From the NCBI GenBank assembly GCA_002753665.1, contig PEAP01000002.1:1-64000 (forward strand): DNA of 64,000 bases. Direction: 5' to 3'. This document shows, piece by piece, positions 24,271 to 33,160 of this stretch (position 1 is its first letter; every line of letters starts with the position of its first letter). This DNA is from Magnetococcales bacterium DC0425bin3 (GTDB taxonomy: Bacteria; Pseudomonadota; Magnetococcia; Magnetococcales; DC0425bin3). A program made the position numbers and the translations under genes. Below the pieces are notes generated by a model. That model was not told the DNA's origin and did not search any database. It was given only the letters and a program-made list of their open reading frames with translations.

Positions 24271-26248
24271 ACAACAGGGTCACGCCGATGGTCAGCAGGG
24301 TGTAGCCCAGCATCCGCGAGTAGCGCTTCAGGCCGGGGGAGGGGGCTGCGGTCAAGCGGTCGCGCAGCGCACCGGTCGCTGCCAGCCGTCGGTATTCCAC
24401 CGGCCGCTCTTCCTTGAATTCCTCCAGGGGCATGCGGCCCACGAACATCATGATGTCCAGGGGGAACTTGCTGGGGCGGAAGTGGCAGTTGAAGAAATGG
24501 ACGCTGAAGATGAAGACGATGGCCAGGAAGGCCTCTTCGCCATGGACGATGGTGGCGACGTTGAAGATCCAGCCCGGCAGGTACTCCCCCGCCGTCCGGG
24601 GGAACCAGAGGACCAGCCCCGAGGCGCCGATGATGAACATGCCCCAGAAGGGCGCCCAGTAGTCGAATTTTTCCCAGTAGGTCCAGCGGTCGAACAGCGG
24701 CCGGGGCCCCTTGCCGAAGAACCAGCGCAGCATGGCCATGAAATCCTGCAGGTCCTGGAGATTCGGCACCAGACTGTCGGGACCGAACCAGCGGAAGGTC
24801 TTCCGGTCGCGCCACAGGATCTTGTAGAACACCGCCGTGAGATGAATGAAGAACACCCCCGCGAACACCAGGGCCGCGGACCGGTGCAGCACGGCCATCA
24901 CCTTGGCCCCGCCGAACACCTTGGCCACCAGCGGCGCCCAGAAGGCGTCGGCATACATCACCGTGATGCCGGTGAAGGCCAGGGTCATGATGGACAGGGC
25001 GAAACAGAGATGGAACAGCCGCCAGACCCATGAGAACCGCTGGACATGGCCCAGGGGGTCCTCGCCCTTGGGTCCCCCGGGGGGGCCCACCCGGCGGCGG
25101 CAGACCTTTTTGGACACCGGATGGCCGGCGGCGATCAGGTGCAGGCGTTCCTGGCGCTCCCGGTAGAACCACAGGGCCGAATGGGTCCAGAAGAACAGAA
25201 ACACCCCCACCAGCAGGCCGATCATGGCTTTCGACGCCAGCCACATTTCGGGATAACGTTCGAAATCGTGGGTGTTGCCATGGGGCAGGAAGGTGAGAAA
25301 TCCGGGGGAAACCCCTGCATGGCAGCGCAGGCAGGTCTGCTTGCGGTTTGCACCGTTGACCTTGGAACGCGGATCGTTCACCCGGCGATTGAGGTGGGAT
25401 TCGTGGCAATCGAAACACTTGGCAGTGTGGGTGAACCCCAGGACGTTGATCTGGCCGTGATAGGTGGCGGTGTAGCTCTGGTACTGGGCTTCGTGGCAGG
25501 AGCCGCAGCTCTTGGTGATGGCCAGCTTGGCGGGATCCTCGTGGGCCCGGGTAATGGCGTGGGCGGTATGACAGTCGGCACAGACCGCCGGGGCCTTGTC
25601 GCCGAGGCGCAGCGCCGCCACGCCATGGACCGACTCTTCATAGTCGGCCAACTGTTTGGAGTGGCAACGCCCGCAGATGCGAGGGGTGTCCAGCAGGAAC
25701 TGTTCCCGTTCCGGACTGCCCTTCGGGTGGATGTCATGTCCCCGGTGGCAGTCGGTGCAGTAGGTGACCGGGCGGGACGGGTCTTCCTTGCCGGGAATGG
25801 CATGGACCGAGTCCATGTAGAGCCCGATATTGCGCATGACCTTGGCCACCACCTCCCGGTCCCAACCCTTGCCCCGGTCCCGGTAGTTCTTTTTCAGCTC
25901 GGAATGGCAGCCGACGCAATCCACCCGGTGTTTCACGCCTGCCTTGTGGGGAATGGTGGTGACATCGGTATGGCATTCCACGCAGCGGCGTTCCCCGTGG
26001 ACCGTTTTTTTCAGCGCCTCCTGATCGACATACAGCTTTTTGCGTTCCCCCAGGGCATTGGTTCCCAGGGGGGTGGCGAAGCCCTTTTCCCCGTGGCACG
26101 CCAGGCAACGGACGTTGCCCGTATCCGGGGTGACCGGGATCGGTTCCAGGTCCGTGCCGGCCACCTGGGCCAGAGCGGGACGTGTCAGGAGGAGACAAGA
26201 CAGCAGGACCAGTGCCATCCGAATGTGGCCGTACATGCGGCGTCCCAT
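24221..26248 (-). CDS. CbcL-like nonahaem c / dihaem b fusion quinone oxidoreductase
   Basis: 675 residues. A signal segment (MALVLLSCLLLTRPALA) is followed by a periplasmic part with nine CXXCH haem sites (CLACH, CVECH, CVGCH, CTDCH, CGRCH, CADCH, CGSCH, CFDCH, CLRCH). Then come about five membrane helices with paired histidines of a cytochrome b561/FdnI-HydC-like module (e.g. HRSAALVFAGVFFIH, VHGEEAFLAIVF). The nine c plus two b plan is that of Geobacter CbcL, an inner-membrane quinol oxidoreductase for low-potential electron export. GGGGGAG precedes the ATG. It is 36 bases downstream of the HAO-like gene and shares its sigma-54 promoter. Its 3' end overlaps the preceding plus-strand gene. 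Confidence 0.88.
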   Translation of the reverse strand: MGRRMYGHIRMALVLLSCLLLTRPALAQVAGTDLEPIPVTPDTGNVRCLACHGEKGFATPLGTNALGERKKLYVDQEALKKTVHGERRCVECHTDVTTIPHKAGVKHRVDCVGCHSELKKNYRDRGKGWDREVVAKVMRNIGLYMDSVHAIPGKEDPSRPVTYCTDCHRGHDIHPKGSPEREQFLLDTPRICGRCHSKQLADYEESVHGVAALRLGDKAPAVCADCHTAHAITRAHEDPAKLAITKSCGSCHEAQYQSYTATYHGQINVLGFTHTAKCFDCHESHLNRRVNDPRSKVNGANRKQTCLRCHAGVSPGFLTFLPHGNTHDFERYPEMWLASKAMIGLLVGVFLFFWTHSALWFYRERQERLHLIAAGHPVSKKVCRRRVGPPGGPKGEDPLGHVQRFSWVWRLFHLCFALSIMTLAFTGITVMYADAFWAPLVAKVFGGAKVMAVLHRSAALVFAGVFFIHLTAVFYKILWRDRKTFRWFGPDSLVPNLQDLQDFMAMLRWFFGKGPRPLFDRWTYWEKFDYWAPFWGMFIIGASGLVLWFPRTAGEYLPGWIFNVATIVHGEEAFLAIVFIFSVHFFNCHFRPSKFPLDIMMFVGRMPLEEFKEERPVEYRRLAATGALRDRLTAAPSPGLKRYSRMLGYTLLTIGVTLLFMALTGVGGHLLQELP

Positions 26249-26284
26249 GGTGTCTCCCCCGTCCTGCCCGCGCCGACCGCCTGC

Positions 26285-27721
26285 CTACTGGGCGGTGCGC
26301 TTGCTCCACAGATGGTCCGGCCGGGAACGGATCTTGTCGATCAGATCCCGGACCTCCGTGGCCTGAGTCTTGTTGCCGGCCTGCCAGGCCTTGTCGGCCA
26401 TTTCCTCGGCCTGGGGCAGCAGCCGGGTATAGAACAGCTCCCCGATTTCATAGAAGCCCTGCCACTGCACATAGTCCGGGGCCATCATGGAGGCGCCGTG
26501 GCGCACCCGCCGGCCGGCCAGGTGCCAGATCTTGAACCAGGTCCATTCGATGGGATCGTCGAATTCCTTGGGGGTGCGCAGCCCGGTTTTCTCCAGCACC
26601 TGCATCAGGTCGAGTCCAGGCCGGGCGAATTTTTCGTTGTAGAGTTCCACCACCGAGTCGAACTGACTGTAGAACCCCTCCACCATCTTTTCGGTATGGC
26701 AGGAAACGCACACCTCCTGCATGGCGTTGCGCTTGTCATCGGCGCTTTTTTTCCCTTCGGCCTGTTTTTCGTCCTGTTTTTTCAGTTCGTCCACCTTCAT
26801 GGCGATGGGGCCGCGCAGATTCCAGCTGATCCGCTCTCCGGTATCGTGGGTCAGGGGGGTCTTCAGTGTGGCGGACATGTGGCAGGTGGCGCAGGTGGGC
26901 GCGGTGTCGAAATCCTCCCCCGGCACCCATTTGGAGGAATCGAGGTTCAGATGGTTCACGTTGGCGTAGAAGTTGATACCATGTTTGGACTCGTCATAGA
27001 TCTGCTTCTGGGGATGGGCCGGTCCCAGGTGGCACTTGCCGCAGGCCTCCGGACGCCGGGCCTGGATCTGGGAGAACTCGTGGCGCTGGTGACAGGCGCT
27101 ACAGGCCCCCAGAGAACCGTCCGGGTTGATGCGGCCAATGCCAGAATTGGGCCAGGTGGCTGGATCCAGCTTGCCGCTGCCGGTCACGGCCACCTTGGAG
27201 CCGTGGCATTGCCAGCAGCCGTTCATGGCCGCTCCCAGGCCGGCTTCATGGGGAGTGCCTTGCACTACCTTGGCCAGGGTATCGGCCGGGGTGCCGGCAA
27301 AATTGCCCGCGTGGGCATGGGAACTGCGGCTGAACTGCTGATATTCCTTTTCGTGGCAACGGCCGCAATCCTTGGGAGTGACCAGGACCGAGATCAGGTA
27401 TTTCTTGTGCATGAAGGCGTCCGGGTCCTGGGCCTCGGCCCGGTGACATTCGTAGCAGCCCACATTGGCTCCGTAATGCTTGGAGCGCCCCCACTGCTGA
27501 TAGAGGCCCCGGTGTTCCTCCACATGGCAGGACAGGCAGATGGCGCTGTCCTTGCTGAGGGAGTCGAAGGTGCTGCGGACCGACTTTTCAGGTTCCGCCT
27601 TGTCTTCCGCCAGGGCCAGCGCGCCTGACAATGCCGCCCAGAGCGCCAGGATCGACAGGACCGTTGGCAGAAGACGGCCGGCGCTGGGCCCGGGACGGGA
27701 ATGGGGGTCGTTTTGTGCCAT
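26285..27721 (-). CDS. Octahaem hydroxylamine oxidoreductase-like cytochrome c
   Basis: 478 residues with signal peptide and eight CXXCH sites (CLSCH, CYECH, CGRCH, CWQCH, CSACH, CGKCH, CATCH, CVSCH), spaced as in the HAO family. HGASMMAPDYVQW near the C-terminus is a family signature. At about 480 residues it is closer in size to the HAO proteins of Epsilonproteobacteria and other non-nitrifiers, which act reductively on nitrite or hydroxylamine. Whether it has the tyrosine that cross-links to haem P460 needs an alignment. It is transcribed together with the CbcL-like gene, which could feed it electrons from quinol. Confidence 0.87.
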   Translation of the reverse strand: MAQNDPHSRPGPSAGRLLPTVLSILALWAALSGALALAEDKAEPEKSVRSTFDSLSKDSAICLSCHVEEHRGLYQQWGRSKHYGANVGCYECHRAEAQDPDAFMHKKYLISVLVTPKDCGRCHEKEYQQFSRSSHAHAGNFAGTPADTLAKVVQGTPHEAGLGAAMNGCWQCHGSKVAVTGSGKLDPATWPNSGIGRINPDGSLGACSACHQRHEFSQIQARRPEACGKCHLGPAHPQKQIYDESKHGINFYANVNHLNLDSSKWVPGEDFDTAPTCATCHMSATLKTPLTHDTGERISWNLRGPIAMKVDELKKQDEKQAEGKKSADDKRNAMQEVCVSCHTEKMVEGFYSQFDSVVELYNEKFARPGLDLMQVLEKTGLRTPKEFDDPIEWTWFKIWHLAGRRVRHGASMMAPDYVQWQGFYEIGELFYTRLLPQAEEMADKAWQAGNKTQATEVRDLIDKIRSRPDHLWSKRTAQ

Positions 27722-27799
27722 GGCTGCTGCCCTGTATTGTCACGCTGAAGGAACCGGGAAAGACTGCCGGCCGGAGAGAGGCGGCCAGCCTATGCAATT

Positions 27800-27814
27800 G
27801 CAATGGCGGGGCCA
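27800..27814 (-). promoter_or_regulatory. Sigma-54 promoter of the HAO-like/CbcL-like operon
   Basis: The minus strand reads TGGCCCCGCCATTGC, matching TGGCAC-N5-TTGC at nine of ten positions, with the GG and GC elements exactly 10 bases apart. Predicted start is near 27788, giving a leader of about 67 bases before the HAO-like ATG. The neighbouring upstream gene encodes a sigma-54 activator, which strengthens the call. Confidence 0.75.
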
Positions 27815-27898
27815 ATGCCCCCTGTGTCCCCCCCCCGGGAAGCAGAACAATAAATTCATTTATGGGAGGTTATCAATGATGTTTGTGCCGGTCGGGGA

Positions 27899-29611
<1,713 letters not shown>

Positions 29612-29692
29612 GGATCCGGACCCTTCCCTGGCGGCTGACCTCCCGGGATCGGGGTGGCTGGTGGCCCCGTGCCGGGGTCGGTTGAAACACTG

Positions 29693-30079
29693 TGTTCCAA
29701 AAAATTCTCCATTGGCTCATCACGTCGGACAGAGGACCCATTCCTCCAGACCGCAATTCCGGCAGCCAAGCTGGAGATTAAATTTAATATATTGTTTTTG
29801 TTTAATAATATCAACTATCCGTCCGGATTGGCCCGGCCCATGTGTCGCACCCTGTTCCAGGAGGTCTGGGACGGAATGTCCCAGACCTGTCCCATCCAGC
29901 GGCTCCATGTATGGAATCAATATGAGAATCAATTGGATGGATTCCTGGGTCAAACATTGGCCCTGTCCCAGAAGTCTCGACTTCCGGGGGGAAAAATGGA
30001 ACACAATGTGTCAAAAGTGCCGGAAAGAATGACCGGGTGCCCTGTCCGCAGGAGGACATGGTGCCCAAATGGTGGGACA
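29693..30079. promoter_or_regulatory. Cluster of TGTYCCA sites, probable activator binding array
   Basis: TGTTCCA occurs at 29693 and 29853 and as its complement TGGAACA at 29997. TGTCCCA occurs at 29877, 29889 and 29964, and as TGGGACA at 30073. Seven exact copies in under 400 bases is far above chance for two 7-mers. They lie 100-480 bases upstream of the sigma-54-like element at 30177, a normal distance for enhancer sites. Confidence 0.6.
29863..29887. promoter_or_regulatory. Perfect 10-bp inverted repeat (operator-like)
   Basis: GGTCTGGGAC, a 5-base spacer GGAAT, then GTCCCAGACC. The right arm includes one of the TGTCCCA sites. The dyad suits a dimer with Fis-type helix-turn-helix domains such as the sigma-54 activator encoded just downstream on the minus strand. 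Confidence 0.6.
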
Positions 30080-30176
30080 TGTCTGTTGGAACGCCGCCGG
30101 CACACCGGTATAAAATATCTTAAAACAATACGTTAATAAATTGTGAACGCTCATGTGGAATTTGTTGACGTGGTTT

Positions 30177-30191
30177 GGCATTGGATGTGCA
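30177..30191 (+). promoter_or_regulatory. Possible sigma-54 promoter for the ankyrin/Otr-like operon
   Basis: TGGCATTGGATGTGC matches TGGCAC-N5-TTGC at eight of ten positions, with GG and GC 10 bases apart. The start would be near 30203, leaving a leader of about 280 bases that contains repeat copy 5. Confidence 0.5.
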
Positions 30192-30247
30192 TATTCATTT
30201 TACAAGCAAACGCTAATGTTAGAAGAGTAGCGGATTCTAACTTTCGA

Positions 30248-30310
30248 TGGATGGGGGAAGCCTCCCTCCCCCCTCCACCGATGAAAGCCGGTTTCCGGCT
30301 TCCACGGTAA
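30248..30310 (-). repeat. Dispersed hairpin/G-rich repeat, copy 5
   Basis: Full minus-strand copy, TGGATGGGGG at its left end to GGTAA at its right. The stem is GAAAGCCGG, TTT, CCGGCTTCC as read on the plus strand. It lies in the leader of the ankyrin gene, downstream of the possible sigma-54 promoter. Confidence 0.85.
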
Positions 30311-30482
30311 CCGGACAGAATGCCACAGGGATACCATCAAATGAAAACGAAAAAGCCCGACTGGTCCCTGGGACAGGCATCCCGGAAAGTCGCTTCCCGT
30401 TGACAGGGTACAAACGTTCGTCCCGGCAGCCTTGCTGGGCTGCCCGGGCGCTCAAGATAGTGTTATCGTCAGGAGACGAAAG

Positions 30483-31454
30483 ATGAAAGCCACAGGACGC
30501 AGGATTGCCGCCACGCTGTTGACCGTTGCCGGCCTCGCCGCATTCGTCAGCACCATGCAGGCTCCCGAACCGCCCGCCGCCGACCGGCTGGCCCTTGCCG
30601 CCATGGACGGCCGGCTGGATGAGGTGAACAGCCTGTTGAGCCGGGGAGCCGACCAGGAGATCAAGGGCTATCTGGGGCGCAATCCCCTCATGCTGGCCGC
30701 CGAGAACGGCCATGTGGCCGTGGTGGAGCGCCTGCTGGCCGGCGGGGCCAACGTCAATGCCCAGGACCGTTGGGGGTACACGCCCCTGATGCTGGCCGCC
30801 CAGTGGGGCAACCAGCCGATCGTGGAGATGCTGCTTGAGCGGGGGGCCGATGTGACCATCCAGACCCGCAGCGGTCAGGATGCCCTGATGCTGGCCGCCC
30901 GCTACCAGTATCCCGAGGCGGTCACCGCCCTGCTGGACCGTGGGGCCAAGGCCGACAACGCCAACCGGGAGGGCCGCACCGCCCTGATGCATGCCGCCGA
31001 GCGCGGCCATGACGACATCGTCCACATCCTGCTGGCCCGGGGCGCCGATCCCAACCATCAGGAAAAAGAGGGCTACACGCCCCTGATGCTGGCCGCCCAG
31101 GGCGGCCATGTCCAGACCGTGGACCAGTTGCTGGACGCCGGAGCCAAGCTGACCGCCCGCCATGCCTGCGGCTGCACCGCCCTGTTGCTGGCGGCTGAAA
31201 AGGGCTATACCGAGATCGTGGCCTCGATTCTCGCCAGCGGCGCCAACGTCAATGCCGCCAACGAGGATGGCACCACCGCCCTGATGCTCGCCACCCGCCA
31301 CGACCATCTGGATACCGTGCGGATTCTCATCAGCCATGGGGCCGATGCCACCCTGGCCGACAAGGAAGGCAAGACGGCTCGCGACTATTACCACAGACGC
31401 AATGTCAAGTCGGGGGTGACCAAGCTCCTGGAAGCCTCCGGCAACCAGGCCTGA
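30483..31454 (+). CDS. Exported ankyrin-repeat protein
   Basis: 323 residues with an N-terminal hydrophobic segment (IAATLLTVAGLAAFVS), so probably periplasmic or membrane-anchored. About eight ankyrin repeats of 33 residues follow, with the hallmark pattern G-x-T-P/A-L-M-L-A-A and L-L-x-x-G-A-D/N. AGGAG lies 7 bases before the ATG at 30483. Periplasmic ankyrin proteins are protein-binding scaffolds. Placement just before a multihaem cytochrome operon suggests a partner there, perhaps in assembly or protection against peroxide as proposed for AnkB-like proteins. A terminator-like hairpin separates it from the cytochromes. Confidence 0.85.
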   Translation: MKATGRRIAATLLTVAGLAAFVSTMQAPEPPAADRLALAAMDGRLDEVNSLLSRGADQEIKGYLGRNPLMLAAENGHVAVVERLLAGGANVNAQDRWGYTPLMLAAQWGNQPIVEMLLERGADVTIQTRSGQDALMLAARYQYPEAVTALLDRGAKADNANREGRTALMHAAERGHDDIVHILLARGADPNHQEKEGYTPLMLAAQGGHVQTVDQLLDAGAKLTARHACGCTALLLAAEKGYTEIVASILASGANVNAANEDGTTALMLATRHDHLDTVRILISHGADATLADKEGKTARDYYHRRNVKSGVTKLLEASGNQA

Positions 31455-31511
31455 TTGCCAAGCCACCTCAGGCAGGTCCCCCTCCACTGAGGGAGGGGGG
31501 AGCCTCCAGAC

Positions 31512-31549
31512 CCGGAAACCGAAAACCCTGTTTTCGGTTTCCGGCTTTT
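31512..31549 (+). terminator. Intrinsic terminator-like hairpin after the ankyrin gene
   Basis: A perfect 15-bp stem (CCGGAAACCGAAAAC and its complement, loop CCT) is followed by CTTTTC. The T-run is short, so termination may be partial and let transcription continue into the cytochrome genes. Confidence 0.65.
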
Positions 31550-31587
31550 CGACCCCGGCCCTGTGCCCGGAAAAAGGATCCAACAAA

Positions 31588-32538
31588 ATGAACAGGGAGC
31601 TTGAACACCCCATCGGCGTGTGGCTGCCGGCCCTGCTGTTGCTCGCCCTGGTCATGGTCGGCGCTGGCCCGGCCTGGGCGGCGGGCACCACCCCGAATTC
31701 CGACGATCAGTGCTTCCGCTGCCATGGCATGGCCAGCCTGGCCTATCTGGATCCCGCCACCGGACGGATGGTCGCCCTGCATGTGAACCGGCAGGAAATG
31801 GCCAAATCCAGCCATGCCAAGATGAAATGCCTGGACTGCCACGGCGAGGGCTTTCGGCTCTATCCCCACGACCGTCCCACCCGGATGGAGACCCGACATT
31901 GCGTGGACTGCCATGAGGGCAGCAACAACCGCTTCCAGCGCGACAAGTTCTTGCGGATCGAACGGGAGTTCGAGCGCAGCGCCCATTTTCAGGCCATGCC
32001 GGACCGTTTCGACTGTTTCTCCTGCCACGATCCCCATTCCTTCCAGGGCGATGGCAAGCTGGCTGGGGTGAGCGATCTGGTGAAGCGGGACAATGCCATC
32101 TGCCAGAAGTGCCATGCCGGCCAGGGGCGCACCGGGGACCTCACCCAGCGCCGCTTCGCCAGCCTGGACACCATCCATCAATGGCTGCCCAAGACCGCGT
32201 TGCACTGGCGCGCCGTGCGCTGCATCGACTGTCACACGCCCCATCTGGGTGGATCCCATGTCATCCTGCCCGGCCAGCATGCCGAGCGCAATTGCGTGGT
32301 CTGCCACTCCAAGGATTCCATCCTGCTGACCAAACTCTACAAGTTCCAGGTGCAGGAGGAACGCCAGAAGGCCGGTTTCATCAATGGCCTGGTCCTCAAC
32401 GATGCCTACGTCATCGGCATGACCCCCCACCGCTGGCTGGACCGGGGCGGCCTGGCCCTGTTGGGACTCACCTTGCTGGGGGTCTCGGCCCACGGCCTGG
32501 GACGCTATATCCGCTACCGGAGGGCGAACAATGCGTGA
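31588..32538 (+). CDS. Heptahaem c-type cytochrome, membrane-anchored
   Basis: 316 residues with a signal segment (LPALLLLALVMVGAGPAWA), seven CXXCH motifs (CFRCH, CLDCH, CVDCH, CFSCH, CQKCH, CIDCH, CVVCH) and a C-terminal membrane helix (GGLALLGLTLLGVSAHGLG) that fixes it to the inner membrane facing the periplasm. AAGGA precedes the ATG. Its stop overlaps the start of the b-type cytochrome by 8 bases. Together they look like a quinol dehydrogenase: the b subunit takes electrons from quinol, this protein passes them to the Otr-like octahaem partner. Confidence 0.85.
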   Translation: MNRELEHPIGVWLPALLLLALVMVGAGPAWAAGTTPNSDDQCFRCHGMASLAYLDPATGRMVALHVNRQEMAKSSHAKMKCLDCHGEGFRLYPHDRPTRMETRHCVDCHEGSNNRFQRDKFLRIEREFERSAHFQAMPDRFDCFSCHDPHSFQGDGKLAGVSDLVKRDNAICQKCHAGQGRTGDLTQRRFASLDTIHQWLPKTALHWRAVRCIDCHTPHLGGSHVILPGQHAERNCVVCHSKDSILLTKLYKFQVQEERQKAGFINGLVLNDAYVIGMTPHRWLDRGGLALLGLTLLGVSAHGLGRYIRYRRANNA

Positions 32539-33160
32539 CACCGTGCAACTCTACCCCCGTTGGCTGCGGCTGTGGCACTGGACCAACGCCCTGTTGTTTC
32601 TCGCCCTGATCGTGACCGGCGCCAGCCTGCACTTTTCCGGGGATTCGGTTTGGATCATGCCCTTCGCCCAGGCCCGTCTGATCCACAACGTCTGCGGCGT
32701 TCTGCTGACCCTGGCCTATGTCTTCTTCCTGGCCTTCAACCTGAGTACCGGCAACCTGCGCCACTATCTGCCAGAGCCCCGCAAGCTGCTGGAGCGGACC
32801 CTGATCCAGATCCGTTACTACGGGGTGGACATCTTTCACGGCCGACCCCAACCGTTTCCGGCCACGGCTCGCTGCAAATTCAACCCATTGCAGCAGTTGA
32901 CCTATCTGGGGGTGATGTTCTTCATGCTGCCCCTGCTGATCGTCAGCGGACTGCTATTCATGTTTCCCGAATACGCCCCGGAGGACATCATGGGCATGGG
33001 CGGTCTGTGGCCCATGGCGGTGCTGCATCAATTGCTGGGCTATCTGCTGGTGGCATTTCTGCTGGGTCATCTCTATCTGGCCACCGCCGGCTCCTCGGTG
33101 ACGGCGGATTTCCGGAAAATGCTCCGGGGCCATGAAATCAAGGCGGAGGAACAACCATGA
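32531..33160 (+). CDS. Membrane dihaem cytochrome b (b561/HydC-FdnI-like)
   Basis: 209 residues with four membrane helices. Haem-ligand histidines are visible in LRLWHWTNALLF, ARLIHNVCGVLL and AVLHQLLGYLLVAF...HLY. RLWHW near the N-terminus is typical of the FdnI/HydC gamma-subunit family. It overlaps both neighbours (8 bases and ATGA), so the three cytochromes are co-translated and likely form one complex. The expected role is quinol oxidation or reduction at the inner membrane. Confidence 0.87.
   Translation: MRDTVQLYPRWLRLWHWTNALLFLALIVTGASLHFSGDSVWIMPFAQARLIHNVCGVLLTLAYVFFLAFNLSTGNLRHYLPEPRKLLERTLIQIRYYGVDIFHGRPQPFPATARCKFNPLQQLTYLGVMFFMLPLLIVSGLLFMFPEYAPEDIMGMGGLWPMAVLHQLLGYLLVAFLLGHLYLATAGSSVTADFRKMLRGHEIKAEEQP

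Larger units (their letters stand above)
29612..30246. other. Long regulatory intergenic region between activator and ankyrin genes
   Basis: No gene is supported: short open frames have no ribosome site or recognisable content. AT-rich patches occur at about 29776-29815 and 30110-30240. It carries seven TGTYCCA motifs, a 10-bp perfect inverted repeat and a -24/-12 element, each listed separately. This is the hub for control of the respiratory genes on both sides. Confidence 0.7.

Noticed and set aside
25046-27628. Long plus-strand open frame opposite the CbcL-like and HAO-like genes
   Set aside because: The minus strand codes for 17 ordered CXXCH haem sites; the plus frame has no recognisable domain.
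29654-30136. Small open frame in the activator-ankyrin gap
   Set aside because: No ribosome site, no recognisable composition, and it crosses the palindrome and binding-site array.
31475-31511. Possible further copy (copy 6) of the dispersed repeat
   Set aside because: It is rich in GGAGG/CCTCC and near a hairpin, but it lacks TTACCGTG and the ATCGGTGGAGGG core, so I treat the hairpin only as a terminator.
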